DNA from: a virus
IMG/VR virus record: IMGVR_UViG_3300033273_000252
Coordinates: 1 to 64,000 of that record
Strand: one strand, 5' to 3'
Length of the DNA: 64,000 nt
Positions 5,965 to 15,003 of this stretch are shown piece by piece (positions within the stretch are counted from its first letter, which is position 1; the number at the start of each line of letters is the position of its first letter). The translations under genes were made by a program, and so were the position numbers. The notes beneath the pieces were generated by a model, which had not been told where the DNA came from, searched no databases, and saw nothing but the letters and a program-made list of their open reading frames with translations.

Positions 5965-6149
5965 ATCTTATATTTCTTCTTGTATTTATCCACAAAACCT
6001 TCACCCATTCCTACATCCAATATCTCATATTTATGAGGTATGGGGGGCTTTCGTGTGGTGGTGGAAATTATTCTATCAACCGTCTTATCATCAAAGGTCT
6101 CCATATATACCTTTCCACCCTTTCTTTTCCTATATGTAACTACAATCAT
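5961..6149 (-). CDS. hypothetical protein (62 aa)
   Basis: A 62-residue basic protein starting MIVVTYRKRKGGKVYME, with a proline-containing middle (TRKPPIPHKYE) and a lysine-rich tail. No recognised domain. The stop overlaps the next ATG. About 25-40 bp above its start lies the second copy of the 16-bp repeat. Confidence 0.6.
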   Translation of the reverse strand: MIVVTYRKRKGGKVYMETFDDKTVDRIISTTTRKPPIPHKYEILDVGMGEGFVDKYKKKYKI

Positions 6150-6173
6150 ACTTTAAATCTTTGATTTATATTA

Positions 6174-6189
6174 GAGACGCTAGTCTCAT
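6174..6189. repeat. 16-bp direct repeat, copy 2
   Basis: Second copy of GAGACGCTAGTCTCAT. On the minus strand it reads ATGAGACTAGCGTCTC and similarity to copy 1 continues, with a few changes, for ~20 more bases (ATCAAAGATT), but the frame stops after seven codons. It looks like a duplicated gene start. Confidence 0.75.
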
Positions 6190-6365
6190 TATATATTAGT
6201 GTCTCCAAACCAGTCATCATACTCATCTTTTAATCCATCCATTAAGGTGGAGTCCCAGTCCTGTAATTCATTTAGGATAGAAGGATTTGGAAGTTTATCT
6301 TCCAAATTTTTCTTGGACACACGATATCGTTCGTGTCCTCCACGATGTGGGTCGGTCTTACTCAT
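6189..6365 (-). CDS. hypothetical protein (58 aa)
   Basis: ATG at 6365, 8 bp inside the upstream gene; TAA at 6189-6191. 58 residues, strongly acidic C-terminal half (DEYDDWFGDTNI) and a basic N-terminus (RGGHERYRVSKKN). Its stop abuts the second copy of the 16-bp repeat. No recognised domain. Confidence 0.6.
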   Translation of the reverse strand: MSKTDPHRGGHERYRVSKKNLEDKLPNPSILNELQDWDSTLMDGLKDEYDDWFGDTNI

Positions 6366-6558
6366 CTCTACCTTGATTTAAATCATTAAGGATTTCTTCT
6401 TCGGTAATCTTAATTGAAATGTAAGGTCGTTGTGCGTTGTCTACGATTCTTGACCATTCATCTTCTTGGACTTCTTCGATGTGGGTGTTTGTGGGCTGTG
6501 TCTTGTTTCCGAATGACTTCTTCTTGAACTCGTTGATTAGTTCATAGATGTTTTTCAT
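6358..6558 (-). CDS. hypothetical protein (66 aa)
   Basis: A 66-residue acidic protein (MKNIYELINEFKKKSF and onward) with no recognised domain. It starts 1 bp after the Nudix gene and overlaps the next gene by 8 bp, so it belongs to the same operon. Confidence 0.6.
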   Translation of the reverse strand: MKNIYELINEFKKKSFGNKTQPTNTHIEEVQEDEWSRIVDNAQRPYISIKITEEEILNDLNQGRDE

Positions 6559-6559
6559 A

Positions 6560-6958
6560 TTACTCCTTTGTTTTATTTAAAAATATATAATAGCTCCCTT
6601 TAACTATATGTATTACTTCTCTACTAATTGGAGTTAATTTATAGTCTTTTATTTCACTAAAAGTTACAAATTTAACAGACTGATGGTCATTCATCTTTGC
6701 TTTCCCACTCTCGTACTTCAATAAGAATGGATACACCATTATATCTTTTATCTCTCGTTCGGGTATTAAGTAGTATGGTATCACCCCAATTTCTAACTCT
6801 TCCATCCACTCTCTTTTGACAGCCTCATCGGGCGTCTCATTGGGTTCTATTTTACCACCTGGCAATTCCCACAAATCTGGATATGATATATTGTCTGACT
6901 TTCTCTGACCTATAAGGAATCTATCCTCATCTATTAACATACCCGTTACTATTGTCAT
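6560..6958 (-). CDS. Nudix hydrolase (MutT-like)
   Basis: A 132-residue single-domain Nudix protein. The Nudix box GX5EX7REUXEEXGU is seen as GGKIEPNETPDEAVKREW followed by MEELEIGV (residues ~34-59). WELPGG just before it is typical of MutT/8-oxo-dGTP and CTP pyrophosphohydrolases. Family members hydrolyse nucleoside diphosphates linked to X; here cleaning the nucleotide pool or a modified dNTP is plausible. Cytoplasmic. Its ATG overlaps the upstream stop (ATGA). Confidence 0.85.
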   Translation of the reverse strand: MTIVTGMLIDEDRFLIGQRKSDNISYPDLWELPGGKIEPNETPDEAVKREWMEELEIGVIPYYLIPEREIKDIMVYPFLLKYESGKAKMNDHQSVKFVTFSEIKDYKLTPISREVIHIVKGSYYIFLNKTKE

Positions 6959-7134
6959 ACTACTATAATTCCTGCTGCTTCGTAATCGAATGGTATTCCA
7001 TATTTTTCACTTTGTGTAATCATTATCTCCGTAATCATCCACATTTTTTCTGGTTGTGTATTCCATAAAAGGGAAGTCACAAAGAACTTCCCTAATATAC
7101 AATCATCATTTGGAATACCTGCGTAGTGTATCAC
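6955..7134 (-). CDS. hypothetical protein (59 aa)
   Basis: The frame is bounded by an in-frame TAG at 7144 and has GTG at 7134 as its first usable start; TGA at 6955-6957 overlaps the Nudix ATG. The product (GIPNDDCILGKFFVTSLLW, then EKMWMITEIM) reads like a compact folded protein but has no motif I know. The stop/start coupling to the Nudix gene is the main support. Confidence 0.45.
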   Translation of the reverse strand: MIHYAGIPNDDCILGKFFVTSLLWNTQPEKMWMITEIMITQSEKYGIPFDYEAAGIIVV

Positions 7135-7143
7135 AAATATCCC

Positions 7144-7521
7144 CTATCGTTTCAATTCTACTTCTACTTCATATTCACTTACGCGTAAGTGAACGAATTT
7201 AATAATAGAAAGAGCTCTTTCATTGAATTTTGAATCGACAAGGACAAATGTAGCTTCTCTTACGATTTTACCATCATCATATGCTACTTCAATGGCTGAT
7301 AGTTCTGCACATAACTCCCCATTATAATACACATCCGTTCCATCATATGTTAGCCCACTTGTATCAACATTCTTTAATGGATTAACTGCACAACTTGTTA
7401 GAAATAGAAAGAAAAGTATTAGAATCGCTCCAACGAAGCCAAGACCTACAATCCTATACGAATCTTTCATTTGTTTGGGGGTTCTTCCTTGATTGCTTCT
7501 GTATTGTCTTTTATTATTCAT
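7144..7521 (-). CDS. putative membrane-anchored or lipoprotein (125 aa)
   Basis: A polar basic N-terminus of ~23 residues, then a hydrophobic helix (residues ~25-42) that ends in FLTSC, a lipobox-like motif with Cys44. The following ~80 residues are soluble, beta-rich (TYDGTDVYYNGELC) and would be outside the inner membrane. It is encoded just below an exported nuclease gene. The long N-terminal tail is unusual for a lipoprotein signal, so a simple signal anchor is equally possible. Function unknown. Confidence 0.6.
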   Translation of the reverse strand: MNNKRQYRSNQGRTPKQMKDSYRIVGLGFVGAILILFFLFLTSCAVNPLKNVDTSGLTYDGTDVYYNGELCAELSAIEVAYDDGKIVREATFVLVDSKFNERALSIIKFVHLRVSEYEVEVELKR

Positions 7522-7530
7522 ATTATTAAT

Positions 7531-8127
7531 TTATTGTTCGATTATAAAACTAAACCAATCTTCACCAGCTACGTTAATATTTGGAAAATAGAACTTCCAA
7601 TGATTACCTTTGAAATGTATGGTCTTATAGAATCCTCTTGGGATTGCTGCACCACCTGGTACTCGTTCGGGATTTTCCGTGAAATCTACCTCAACGATTA
7701 CTACCACCTCAAAGAACTTAGCAAGGTCTCTCTCAAATCTCTCCAACTCTTTCCACGGCCCTCTATTGAGTCCTTCGTGTTGTAAAGCACAATTTAGATA
7801 GGTAAATGTTTTTTTGATTGTTTCTTTATCACAATTGAACGCATTAGCGGGTGCAAGGTGACCTCTATCCCATTCGTTGTCTTTGTAATCTTCGTTATCT
7901 GAAGTATGAACATTATCATATCCATACCACGAGATTCCACTTCGGCCTTGTTCGCCAGTTGGACATTCTACTCTATATTTTAGTTTGATTGGTTGTTCAT
8001 AATCCTCAGAGTAGGTAACTGTAAAGATATCAGTTACGATTGTTACCCTGTCCTGCGCGAATACTGATGTAAATCCACAAGCCAAGAAGAATCCCACAAA
8101 CAATAGCAACACCCATTTACTCTTCAT
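7531..8127 (-). CDS. exported DNA/RNA non-specific endonuclease (NUC1 family)
   Basis: With ATG at 8127 (MKSKWVLLLF; in-frame ATGs also at 8130, 8133 and 8139) the protein has a Sec signal peptide, with likely cleavage after SVFA at ~24. The mature part carries the NUC1 (Serratia-type) active site: DRGHLAPANAF at residues 87-97 (catalytic His90), Asn112 in YLNCA, NRGPW at 121-125 and Glu128. Family members cut DNA and RNA with Mg2+. Secretion implies action in the periplasm or outside the cell. It overlaps the upstream gene by 11 bp. Confidence 0.8.
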   Translation of the reverse strand: MKSKWVLLLFVGFFLACGFTSVFAQDRVTIVTDIFTVTYSEDYEQPIKLKYRVECPTGEQGRSGISWYGYDNVHTSDNEDYKDNEWDRGHLAPANAFNCDKETIKKTFTYLNCALQHEGLNRGPWKELERFERDLAKFFEVVVIVEVDFTENPERVPGGAAIPRGFYKTIHFKGNHWKFYFPNINVAGEDWFSFIIEQ

Positions 8128-8680
8128 CATCATCTCCATTTTCTAAATAAACATCCGTTCGTGCTTCTGCCATAAGTTCATCCTTAGCATCGGCTACATT
8201 ATCCCAAAGAGAGTCCCACTTTTCATCGTAGTTCTCATCTTCTGAATTTGGTATTTTATCACTCCAATCCTCAGAGTAATCAACCATCTCACCTCTCCAC
8301 ATACATCCACCTCCAATGAAGTTTAATCCCTCATCTTCAAATGTGAATGAAATCTCTACATCTTCATCGACCTCGGAAAGAACATTCCATAGTTGTTCAA
8401 TCGCTTCCTTTGGCCAAGACCAAGCTGAAGTGGTGTTGATTTCACAATATTCATCTTCGATTTGGGAATCATCAATATAACACCATTTAGCTCCCATATC
8501 TTCGGTATATTCTCCTCGGTCATATTCTACCGATTCATCAAGGTTGTATAATTTTTTATACCACCACATAGTTTGTTGTTGGTCTTCCCAACTGGCACCT
8601 CTGAACATATCTATCATTTTTTGATAGACTTCATTGTTGTCAGATGTTACCTCAATCCAAGTCGAAACGTGATTTGCCAT
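8117..8680 (-). CDS. Api92/YubB ferredoxin-like-fold hypothetical protein
   Basis: A 187-residue, very acidic protein with an asparagine/tryptophan-rich start (MANHVSTWIEVTSDN). I recall this N-terminal pattern from the phage/plasmid Api92-YubB family (ferredoxin-like fold, no Fe-S cluster, function unknown). The frame is open to a GTG at 8704; the ATG at 8680 gives the family-like start. Leader of ~70 nt from the promoter at 8755-8785. The C-terminal ~40 residues are mostly Asp/Glu. Confidence 0.55.
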   Translation of the reverse strand: MANHVSTWIEVTSDNNEVYQKMIDMFRGASWEDQQQTMWWYKKLYNLDESVEYDRGEYTEDMGAKWCYIDDSQIEDEYCEINTTSAWSWPKEAIEQLWNVLSEVDEDVEISFTFEDEGLNFIGGGCMWRGEMVDYSEDWSDKIPNSEDENYDEKWDSLWDNVADAKDELMAEARTDVYLENGDDDEE

Positions 8681-8754
8681 TTTATTTTGTATTTGTTGAG
8701 CCACTTATTGGTGTAATATCATCCCAATAAATGAAAATTTGTTTATTATTCATT

Positions 8755-8785
8755 CTAATATACGAAATTATTTTTAATTATCCAA
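8755..8785 (-). promoter_or_regulatory. Bacteroidota-type promoter
   Basis: TTG (8785-8783), 20 bp with the common ATTTCG end, TATATTAG (8762-8755). It overlaps the 3' end of the J-domain gene. Confidence 0.7.
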
Positions 8786-9429
8786 AAGTTTTGGGTCTTC
8801 TTTTTCTTCTGGCTTTAAATCATCAGGTAAGTCTTCATTAGAAACCTTTTGTTTGGTTTCTTCTTCTACACGTTTTACACAAAACAATCTATCCTTTTTA
8901 TTACCAGTTCCCCATAACCATCCAATTGTTCCTTTGATTCTACTTATTTCTTCTTCTATCTGATTTAAATTCTTTTGTAATATCACCTCATCGTTATTGT
9001 CTAACTCGTAATCAATATCATATTCCCCAGCGTAAGATAACATAGAGGCCAAGTTTTGTGATTGATATGCATTATTCAATTTCTGAAATGATTCATCCGT
9101 ACCACCTCGGTCAGGATGAAGTTTCGCGGCTAATTTCTTATATAGGTTTTTTACTTTTTTTGGAGCGTTTCTTAACAACTCACGTTGTTCTTCCAACTCC
9201 TTTTGGCGAGCTTTTCTATCCTCTTCTGCTTTTTTGTAGTGTTCGGTTGGGTCTTCGAATCTGACCTCACCCGTATCTTCATTTACCCAAGCTTCCTTCG
9301 GAGATTGATAGTACTTGGAAAAATACTTATCAAAATCCGAAGTGTAAGTAATCATATCTTCTTTTACAATATCTAATTCAAGTTGGAGATATTCATACTT
9401 CAGTTGAAGCATTTTGAGTTTTTTGTTCA

Positions 9430-9430
<1 letters not shown>
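8774..9430 (-). CDS. J-domain protein with N-terminal coiled coil
   Basis: A 218-residue protein. Residues 1-90 are highly charged and likely coiled coil. Residues ~95-135 are a J-domain core: LYKKLAAKLHPDRGGTDE with the HPD tripeptide required to stimulate Hsp70/DnaK ATPase, then FQKLNNAYQ. It lacks the Gly/Phe and zinc-finger parts of DnaJ, so it is a class C type co-chaperone. It follows groEL directly; the GTG at 9430 shares a base with the groEL stop (TAGTG), and ATG 9412 is the alternative start. It may recruit host DnaK to a phage step. Confidence 0.75.
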
Positions 9431-11028
<1,598 letters not shown>

Positions 11029-11625
11029 TTATTTACCTTTTTGTTTTTCTCTTGCTTTTTTAATTTGTTCTGCTCTCCATTGTGGTTGTTTACCACGAAG
11101 GTTTCCTCTGAGATTGTGGAAACAATTATAACATAAAAATCTTATGTTGTCTTTTTTGTGATTTGTCCAGTCATCATCCATATGGTCAAGAATCAATGGT
11201 ATTGTACCATCAGTCAATCTTTTCTCATTGTAACCACATTGGTGACATTCGTGGGGGAAATCTAAATCTTTTTTATGTGAATTATTAATTAATCGTTTTT
11301 TCAATAGGAATACAGGATATTCAGGATATTTACCATCCAAAATGTCATCCAAAGCGTATTTACCTTGACTAACATTGTATGGTTTTTTAACACCCTTACC
11401 TCTCTGATTCTTGTGTAAGTCCCAAAGAGTTTTTCCTGTTTCTTCATCAATGTATAATTTGGAATACTTTTGATACGTGGTCAAAGATACATTTAGGAAT
11501 CTAGCACCACCTGAGTTTGACTTTGAGTTCTTCATAGCGTATCTAATCTGAGCCTCAGTCAAATTCAAGGGAGTTCTACCTTTCCCAAGAACGTATCCGT
11601 TTGATAATTTTTGACCCTTTTTCAT
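11029..11625 (-). CDS. HNH endonuclease
   Basis: A 198-residue protein. The C-terminal half is an HNH domain: CHQCGY, then LILDHMDDDWTNHKKDNI (the core His/Asn), LCYNCFHNLRG as the second CxxC. The N-terminal half is basic and has helix-turn-helix-like RFLNVSLTTYQKYSKLY. This is the typical layout of free-standing phage homing endonucleases, which cut near their own insertion site in related phages. It lies 3 bp upstream of groEL, a likely insertion point. Confidence 0.85.
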   Translation of the reverse strand: MKKGQKLSNGYVLGKGRTPLNLTEAQIRYAMKNSKSNSGGARFLNVSLTTYQKYSKLYIDEETGKTLWDLHKNQRGKGVKKPYNVSQGKYALDDILDGKYPEYPVFLLKKRLINNSHKKDLDFPHECHQCGYNEKRLTDGTIPLILDHMDDDWTNHKKDNIRFLCYNCFHNLRGNLRGKQPQWRAEQIKKAREKQKGK

Positions 11626-11655
11626 TTTCGTAACTCCATTTATAATAAATATGGA

Positions 11656-11880
11656 CTAAGCGTATTTTAAGACTATACTTTCTAAAAATTGGAAATCTTT
11701 AAATGATAGTGTTATGTTATCCACTCTTACCTTTTGTTCCAAATCATACAACTTTCGTTTGTCTTTATAAGATAGTACTCCTTTTATATGTTTTGGATTT
11801 GAATATAGTATTGATTTTACACCACTAATCATCATAGAGTGGCGATATAGTTCATTATGGATGAGTTCACCTATTTCCAT
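11656..11880 (-). CDS. hypothetical protein (74 aa)
   Basis: ATG at 11880 (MEIGELIHNELYRHS), overlapping the end of the membrane protein gene; a TTG at 11895 is less likely. Helical, mostly polar, no motif I recognise. Confidence 0.55.
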   Translation of the reverse strand: MEIGELIHNELYRHSMMISGVKSILYSNPKHIKGVLSYKDKRKLYDLEQKVRVDNITLSFKDFQFLESIVLKYA

Positions 11881-12215
11881 AATACTTGAATACAAATCAA
11901 TAAGGTTGCTAGAATCAAAGATATTACAGTTTTAGGAGTCATACCTTGATTAAACAAGACCGACACCCCAATAGCGTAAATAATCATTCCGATTCCAAAT
12001 CCAATAAATCTGGCTGGCCAAAACACACCACCTAATCCATCGATGGTATATCTTGTAGCCCAAATGTAACAAAATGAAATAGGCACACCAAATATGGCAA
12101 GTATTAGTGAATTTTCTTTAGCCCAATCCCATTTGAATTGAGAGTTCAATTGTAAAAATACAGCGATGTGTCCTATAAAGAACCAAAAAATTCCTATGAG
12201 TAATCTAATATTCAT
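11871..12215 (-). CDS. multi-span membrane protein (~114 aa)
   Basis: With ATG at 12215 (or 12218) it has about four hydrophobic segments: FIGHIAVFLQL region, LILAIFGVPISFCYIW, FIGFGIGMIIYAIGVSV and ISLILATLLICIQVL. The frame is open further upstream but that part overlaps a better 58-residue gene. No family recognised; an inner-membrane protein. Confidence 0.6.
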   Translation of the reverse strand: MNIRLLIGIFWFFIGHIAVFLQLNSQFKWDWAKENSLILAIFGVPISFCYIWATRYTIDGLGGVFWPARFIGFGIGMIIYAIGVSVLFNQGMTPKTVISLILATLLICIQVLWK

Positions 12216-12381
12216 CATCAATAATTTCACCATCATCATATGCTTCGGTTGATGGTAGTCCCGAATAGTGACAATATTGTTCATACCAATATACATCATC
12301 CACAAAATCTTCGTGGTCTTCGTTAAGAGGGTTGTTCCCCTTCATCTTTTCGGATTCAATCCAGCGTTTAGTTAGACCCAT
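12205..12381 (-). CDS. hypothetical acidic protein (58 aa)
   Basis: ATG at 12381 lies inside the last codons of groES, TAG at 12205-12207 overlaps the next ATG. The product (MGLTKRWIESEKMKGN, then an acidic Tyr/Asp-rich tail) has no recognised domain. Both overlaps fit the operon style here. Confidence 0.6.
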   Translation of the reverse strand: MGLTKRWIESEKMKGNNPLNEDHEDFVDDVYWYEQYCHYSGLPSTEAYDDGEIIDDEY

Positions 12382-12658
12382 TGATTAACATTAAAATTTC
12401 TTGTTCACGATACATATTGTACTTCTCACCATCCAACTTCATTTGGATGCCGGTGTTTGGTACAATTACTTTGTCACCTTCTTTAAGGTTCATTGGAATG
12501 AGTTTACCATTGGCTGTATAGATACCACTACCTACAGCTACTACTTCACCCTTCATCTGCTCTTTAGCATCTGATGGTTTGTATAGCCCACCTTTAGTTT
12601 TCTCTTCTTCTTTGATTACTTTAACCAGTACATAATCGTTCAAAGGTTGATATTTCAT
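12368..12658 (-). CDS. groES: co-chaperonin GroES
   Basis: 96 residues, the usual GroES length. Seen: PLNDYVLVKVIKEEE at the N-terminus, the mobile loop region KTKGGLYKPSD (residues ~20-30), GEVVAVGSG near 37 and GDKVIVPNTG near 61. It caps the GroEL chamber. It has its own promoter 24 bp upstream and lies 1.3 kb before groEL, with several small genes and an HNH gene between. The mobile loop differs from the E. coli GGIVLT pattern (GGLYKP), so pairing may be specific to the phage GroEL. Confidence 0.95.
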   Translation of the reverse strand: MKYQPLNDYVLVKVIKEEEKTKGGLYKPSDAKEQMKGEVVAVGSGIYTANGKLIPMNLKEGDKVIVPNTGIQMKLDGEKYNMYREQEILMLINGSN

Positions 12659-12681
12659 AACTTGTTTCCTTTTATTTTAAA

Positions 12682-12711
12682 CTAATATACGAAAAATATT
12701 TCGTATTACAA
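12682..12711 (-). promoter_or_regulatory. groES promoter
   Basis: TTG (12711-12709), 19 bp, TATATTAG (12689-12682). The spacer contains a perfect inverted repeat, ATACGAAA/TTTCGTAT, which could be an operator. Confidence 0.7.
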
Positions 12712-12948
12712 AATTCTTTTTAATATTTCTATGAAATCCCAAATATCTGATGAGGTATTGAATTTTACTTCAGTTTCCATTATCAAAACAAAGATACCAT
12801 CTGAATCCCATTCATCGGATGCGTTTGATATGAGTGTTAACCCACCCAAGTCTAAATTGTAGTAGCACCAATCTTGTGGTGACCCACTACTTTCTGCGGT
12901 TTCATCGACCCTTTCGAATCCAAGGTCGATTAAATCTTGTTCGTTCAT
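12706..12948 (-). CDS. hypothetical protein (80 aa)
   Basis: An 80-residue acidic protein (MNEQDLIDLGFERVDE and onward) with a pattern of strands and a final helix (WDFIEILKRIL). Similar small LGF-containing proteins are common in phages but without a known role. Its 3' end overlaps the groES promoter. Confidence 0.6.
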   Translation of the reverse strand: MNEQDLIDLGFERVDETAESSGSPQDWCYYNLDLGGLTLISNASDEWDSDGIFVLIMETEVKFNTSSDIWDFIEILKRIL

Positions 12949-12961
12949 TATGTGTCCTCCT

Positions 12962-13162
12962 TTACCTAACTATACTAAAAGATACAATTCCATCACAATT
13001 TGTACAAATTTTTGTGTCAATTCTTCCTCTAACACAAGAATCGTGCTCCCACAACTCTACTACGTTCTGAGAAGTACACTCACATTTGGAATCCGTACAT
13101 TTCTTCCAACCATACTTTTTTAGGTTAGGATGTTTAGTCCACTCTTCCCTTAAATAAATCAT
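12962..13162 (-). CDS. small cysteine-rich protein (66 aa)
   Basis: A 66-residue protein with CTDSKCEC, a lone Cys-Val-Arg and CTNC, which together could form one or two zinc sites. Basic N-terminus. It is coupled to the HAD-type gene by an ATGA overlap. It may be a nucleic-acid-binding zinc protein, but no family was recognised. Confidence 0.6.
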   Translation of the reverse strand: MIYLREEWTKHPNLKKYGWKKCTDSKCECTSQNVVELWEHDSCVRGRIDTKICTNCDGIVSFSIVR

Positions 13163-13512
13163 AGACTTACATTTTCAAAACCACCATTCTTTGGAACAGC
13201 GATTGCTTTAGCTCTGACTTCGTTAGGGTTTCTTTCACTATTGTTATTGATTAGGATTCTCTCGGCTCTCCCAACCCCCATCACAAGTTGGTGGAATGGA
13301 ATACCTAACAAATCCATCTCTTGAATAGTGTCATCCCTTAGTTCTTCAGGTCTAGCAGTCGTTAAGACTATGTGGTGACCTTCTTTGAACCATTGAGTCA
13401 TCTTCTCTACAACGCCTGGCAAAGCCACACTTAGAAAAGGGTCTAACTCTTCAAATTTGACTTGATGTACTAATGTTCCATCAATGTCGGTGAAAATAGT
13501 TTTTGGTTTCAT
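13159..13512 (-). CDS. HAD-superfamily phosphatase
   Basis: 117 residues. Motif I FTDIDGTLV (residues 7-15, nucleophile Asp9 and acid Asp11) and motif II VLTTARP near 49 are clear; motifs III and IV are less obvious because the protein is short. Resembles small HAD enzymes of phages and capsule loci acting on phosphorylated sugars or polynucleotide ends. The promoter upstream has phased TTAACA repeats. Confidence 0.7.
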   Translation of the reverse strand: MKPKTIFTDIDGTLVHQVKFEELDPFLSVALPGVVEKMTQWFKEGHHIVLTTARPEELRDDTIQEMDLLGIPFHQLVMGVGRAERILINNNSERNPNEVRAKAIAVPKNGGFENVSL

Positions 13513-13542
13513 ATTTTTAAATTATTATCTCTCATTACAGTA

Positions 13543-13597
13543 CTAATATACAAAAATATTTGTATATATCCAAATATTAATGTTAAGAAATTGTTAA
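13543..13597 (-). promoter_or_regulatory. promoter with phased TTAACA direct repeats
   Basis: TTAACA copies at 13597-13592 and 13586-13581 (11-bp period), TTG (13573-13571), 20 bp, TATATTAG (13550-13543), then TACTGTAA. It drives the HAD-type gene. Confidence 0.7.
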
Positions 13598-13600
13598 GTT

Positions 13601-14248
13601 TTACCAATTTTCTTTGGCTTTTTGTTGGTCTGATTCTACCCAACTGAACAATCTTGTATCTTCAATGTCGTGAAGAACTATTGTTTTATCAGTAACTCTA
13701 TTATCATAGAAATATTCATAACCAAACAAAGCCACATCAGAATCACAATATTTAATGATTTCATCTGAAAACATTTTACACCCATTTGCCCAATAAATGT
13801 CGGTGTAAGTATCCAAACATACATTTACAATTCTTGAATTAGGAGCCGACCCATACACGGTACAATCAACTAATGTGTTGTTGTCTTGTGAGGGTTTCAT
13901 ACCTGAGAAGAATGTATGATTTGGATTTAGTTTGTCAAGAATTTTATCAAATGACTGAATTGGGTTACAATCCACATCAACGTAGATACCACCATAGTCT
14001 CTCAACAATAACAATCTAATTCTATCACAAATAAAAGCCCATTTATATAATTGAGGGTCTTTTGTATATTCTTTAAGAAACGGGTCATCCTTGTAAAGTT
14101 CCGTAAATACTTCGTTACCCCACAATTTATGCTCGTAATCAGGATTTACCAAAGACATTCTCTTGACAAATTCTTGACAATGTTTTGGCATTTCGTTGTC
14201 CCCAATCCACAACTGATGGATTATCTTGGGTATTTTTATTTCACTCAT
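13601..14248 (-). CDS. GT32-like glycosyltransferase
   Basis: 215 residues. PKIIHQLWIGDNEMP at the N-terminus and RLLLLRDYGGIYVDVDC (residues ~77-93), with the DxD-type metal/nucleotide-sugar site, are typical of the Och1/TcdA-TcdB 'DXD' glycosyltransferase family (GT32). It would transfer a hexose from a UDP/GDP sugar. It stands apart from the main sugar locus at 27-43 kb. No membrane segment. Acceptor unknown. Confidence 0.8.
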   Translation of the reverse strand: MSEIKIPKIIHQLWIGDNEMPKHCQEFVKRMSLVNPDYEHKLWGNEVFTELYKDDPFLKEYTKDPQLYKWAFICDRIRLLLLRDYGGIYVDVDCNPIQSFDKILDKLNPNHTFFSGMKPSQDNNTLVDCTVYGSAPNSRIVNVCLDTYTDIYWANGCKMFSDEIIKYCDSDVALFGYEYFYDNRVTDKTIVLHDIEDTRLFSWVESDQQKAKENW

Positions 14249-14282
14249 ATCAACTTGTTTCGTATAAATATTTTTTTTAAAG

Positions 14283-14495
14283 TTAGTAAGACAAGTGACT
14301 TAACTTTGTACCAAGTCTTTTCATATGTTTACAAGGAGTATATCTACTAAACTCTCTAGCTTTACACTCACAATCTACAATTTTATAATCAGTTACCTTC
14401 ACATTATAGTAAGATAGTTTACCTGTCTTTTTATTCCTACTACCCATTTCACGATAGTACCAAGTAGTTCCTGGTGGATTTATGTACCAACTCAT
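14283..14495 (-). CDS. SWIM-type zinc-finger protein (70 aa)
   Basis: A 70-residue protein with CECKAREF, then CKHMKRLG: CxCx(n)CxH, the SWIM zinc-binding pattern, in the C-terminal half. SWIM domains bind DNA or proteins; stand-alone small versions occur in phages. The N-terminal half has a strand-rich WYYREMGSRNKKTGKLSYY. Function unknown. Confidence 0.65.
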   Translation of the reverse strand: MSWYINPPGTTWYYREMGSRNKKTGKLSYYNVKVTDYKIVDCECKAREFSRYTPCKHMKRLGTKLSHLSY

Positions 14496-14818
14496 TGTAT
14501 TACAGATTTGAGTTCTACAATCTTTTCGATTTCCCCATCCAAACCTTCTATCGTTTTAGGTTCAATCCATTGAATCTCGTGGTCGATGTATTCGAAACGA
14601 CTTGCAACACTATTCTCTTTTTCAATGAGAACTTTTATAGCATCCACCAACTCCCAAGGTTCGATATACATAACAGTATCCTCTTCAATCGGCATCAAGA
14701 ACTGATGACCACCTTTGGGTTTCCAATGTGGTTGTTTATCCCCAAAGGTGTTGAACCCATCGGGTCCAACATTATAGTTTTCGAAATACTGACAATTTAC
14801 TAATACATTAACCTTCAT
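14492..14818 (-). CDS. conserved phage hypothetical protein (108 aa)
   Basis: ATG at 14818 (MKVNVLVNCQYFENYN). Contains PHWKPKGGHQF, a pattern I recall from small hypothetical proteins of T4-like phages. Acidic, no membrane segment, no catalytic motif. Coupled to the SWIM gene by ATGA. Confidence 0.65.
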   Translation of the reverse strand: MKVNVLVNCQYFENYNVGPDGFNTFGDKQPHWKPKGGHQFLMPIEEDTVMYIEPWELVDAIKVLIEKENSVASRFEYIDHEIQWIEPKTIEGLDGEIEKIVELKSVIQ

Positions 14819-15002
14819 TTTTGACAAGTTTAAATTCAATACTCATAAATCCCCCAACCCCAATTAGAAAGGACATAAAACAAAAGAACATCTCATTCAA
14901 TGGGTCAGCGAATTTAATTACTTCTTGAACGTGGCCGGTCATTGTACCGATACTGATTACAATTCCGAGAATACCAACTAAAATAGATTTGAAATTATTC
15001 AT
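14808..15002 (-). CDS. two-span membrane protein (64 aa)
   Basis: 64 residues with hydrophobic helices at ~7-22 (ILVGILGIVISIGTM) and ~38-54 (MFFCFMSFLIGVGGFM), and short polar ends. Holin-like in size, but no lysis gene is adjacent. Overlaps the next gene by 11 bp. Confidence 0.6.
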   Translation of the reverse strand: MNNFKSILVGILGIVISIGTMTGHVQEVIKFADPLNEMFFCFMSFLIGVGGFMSIEFKLVKNEG

Positions 15003-15003
15003 A

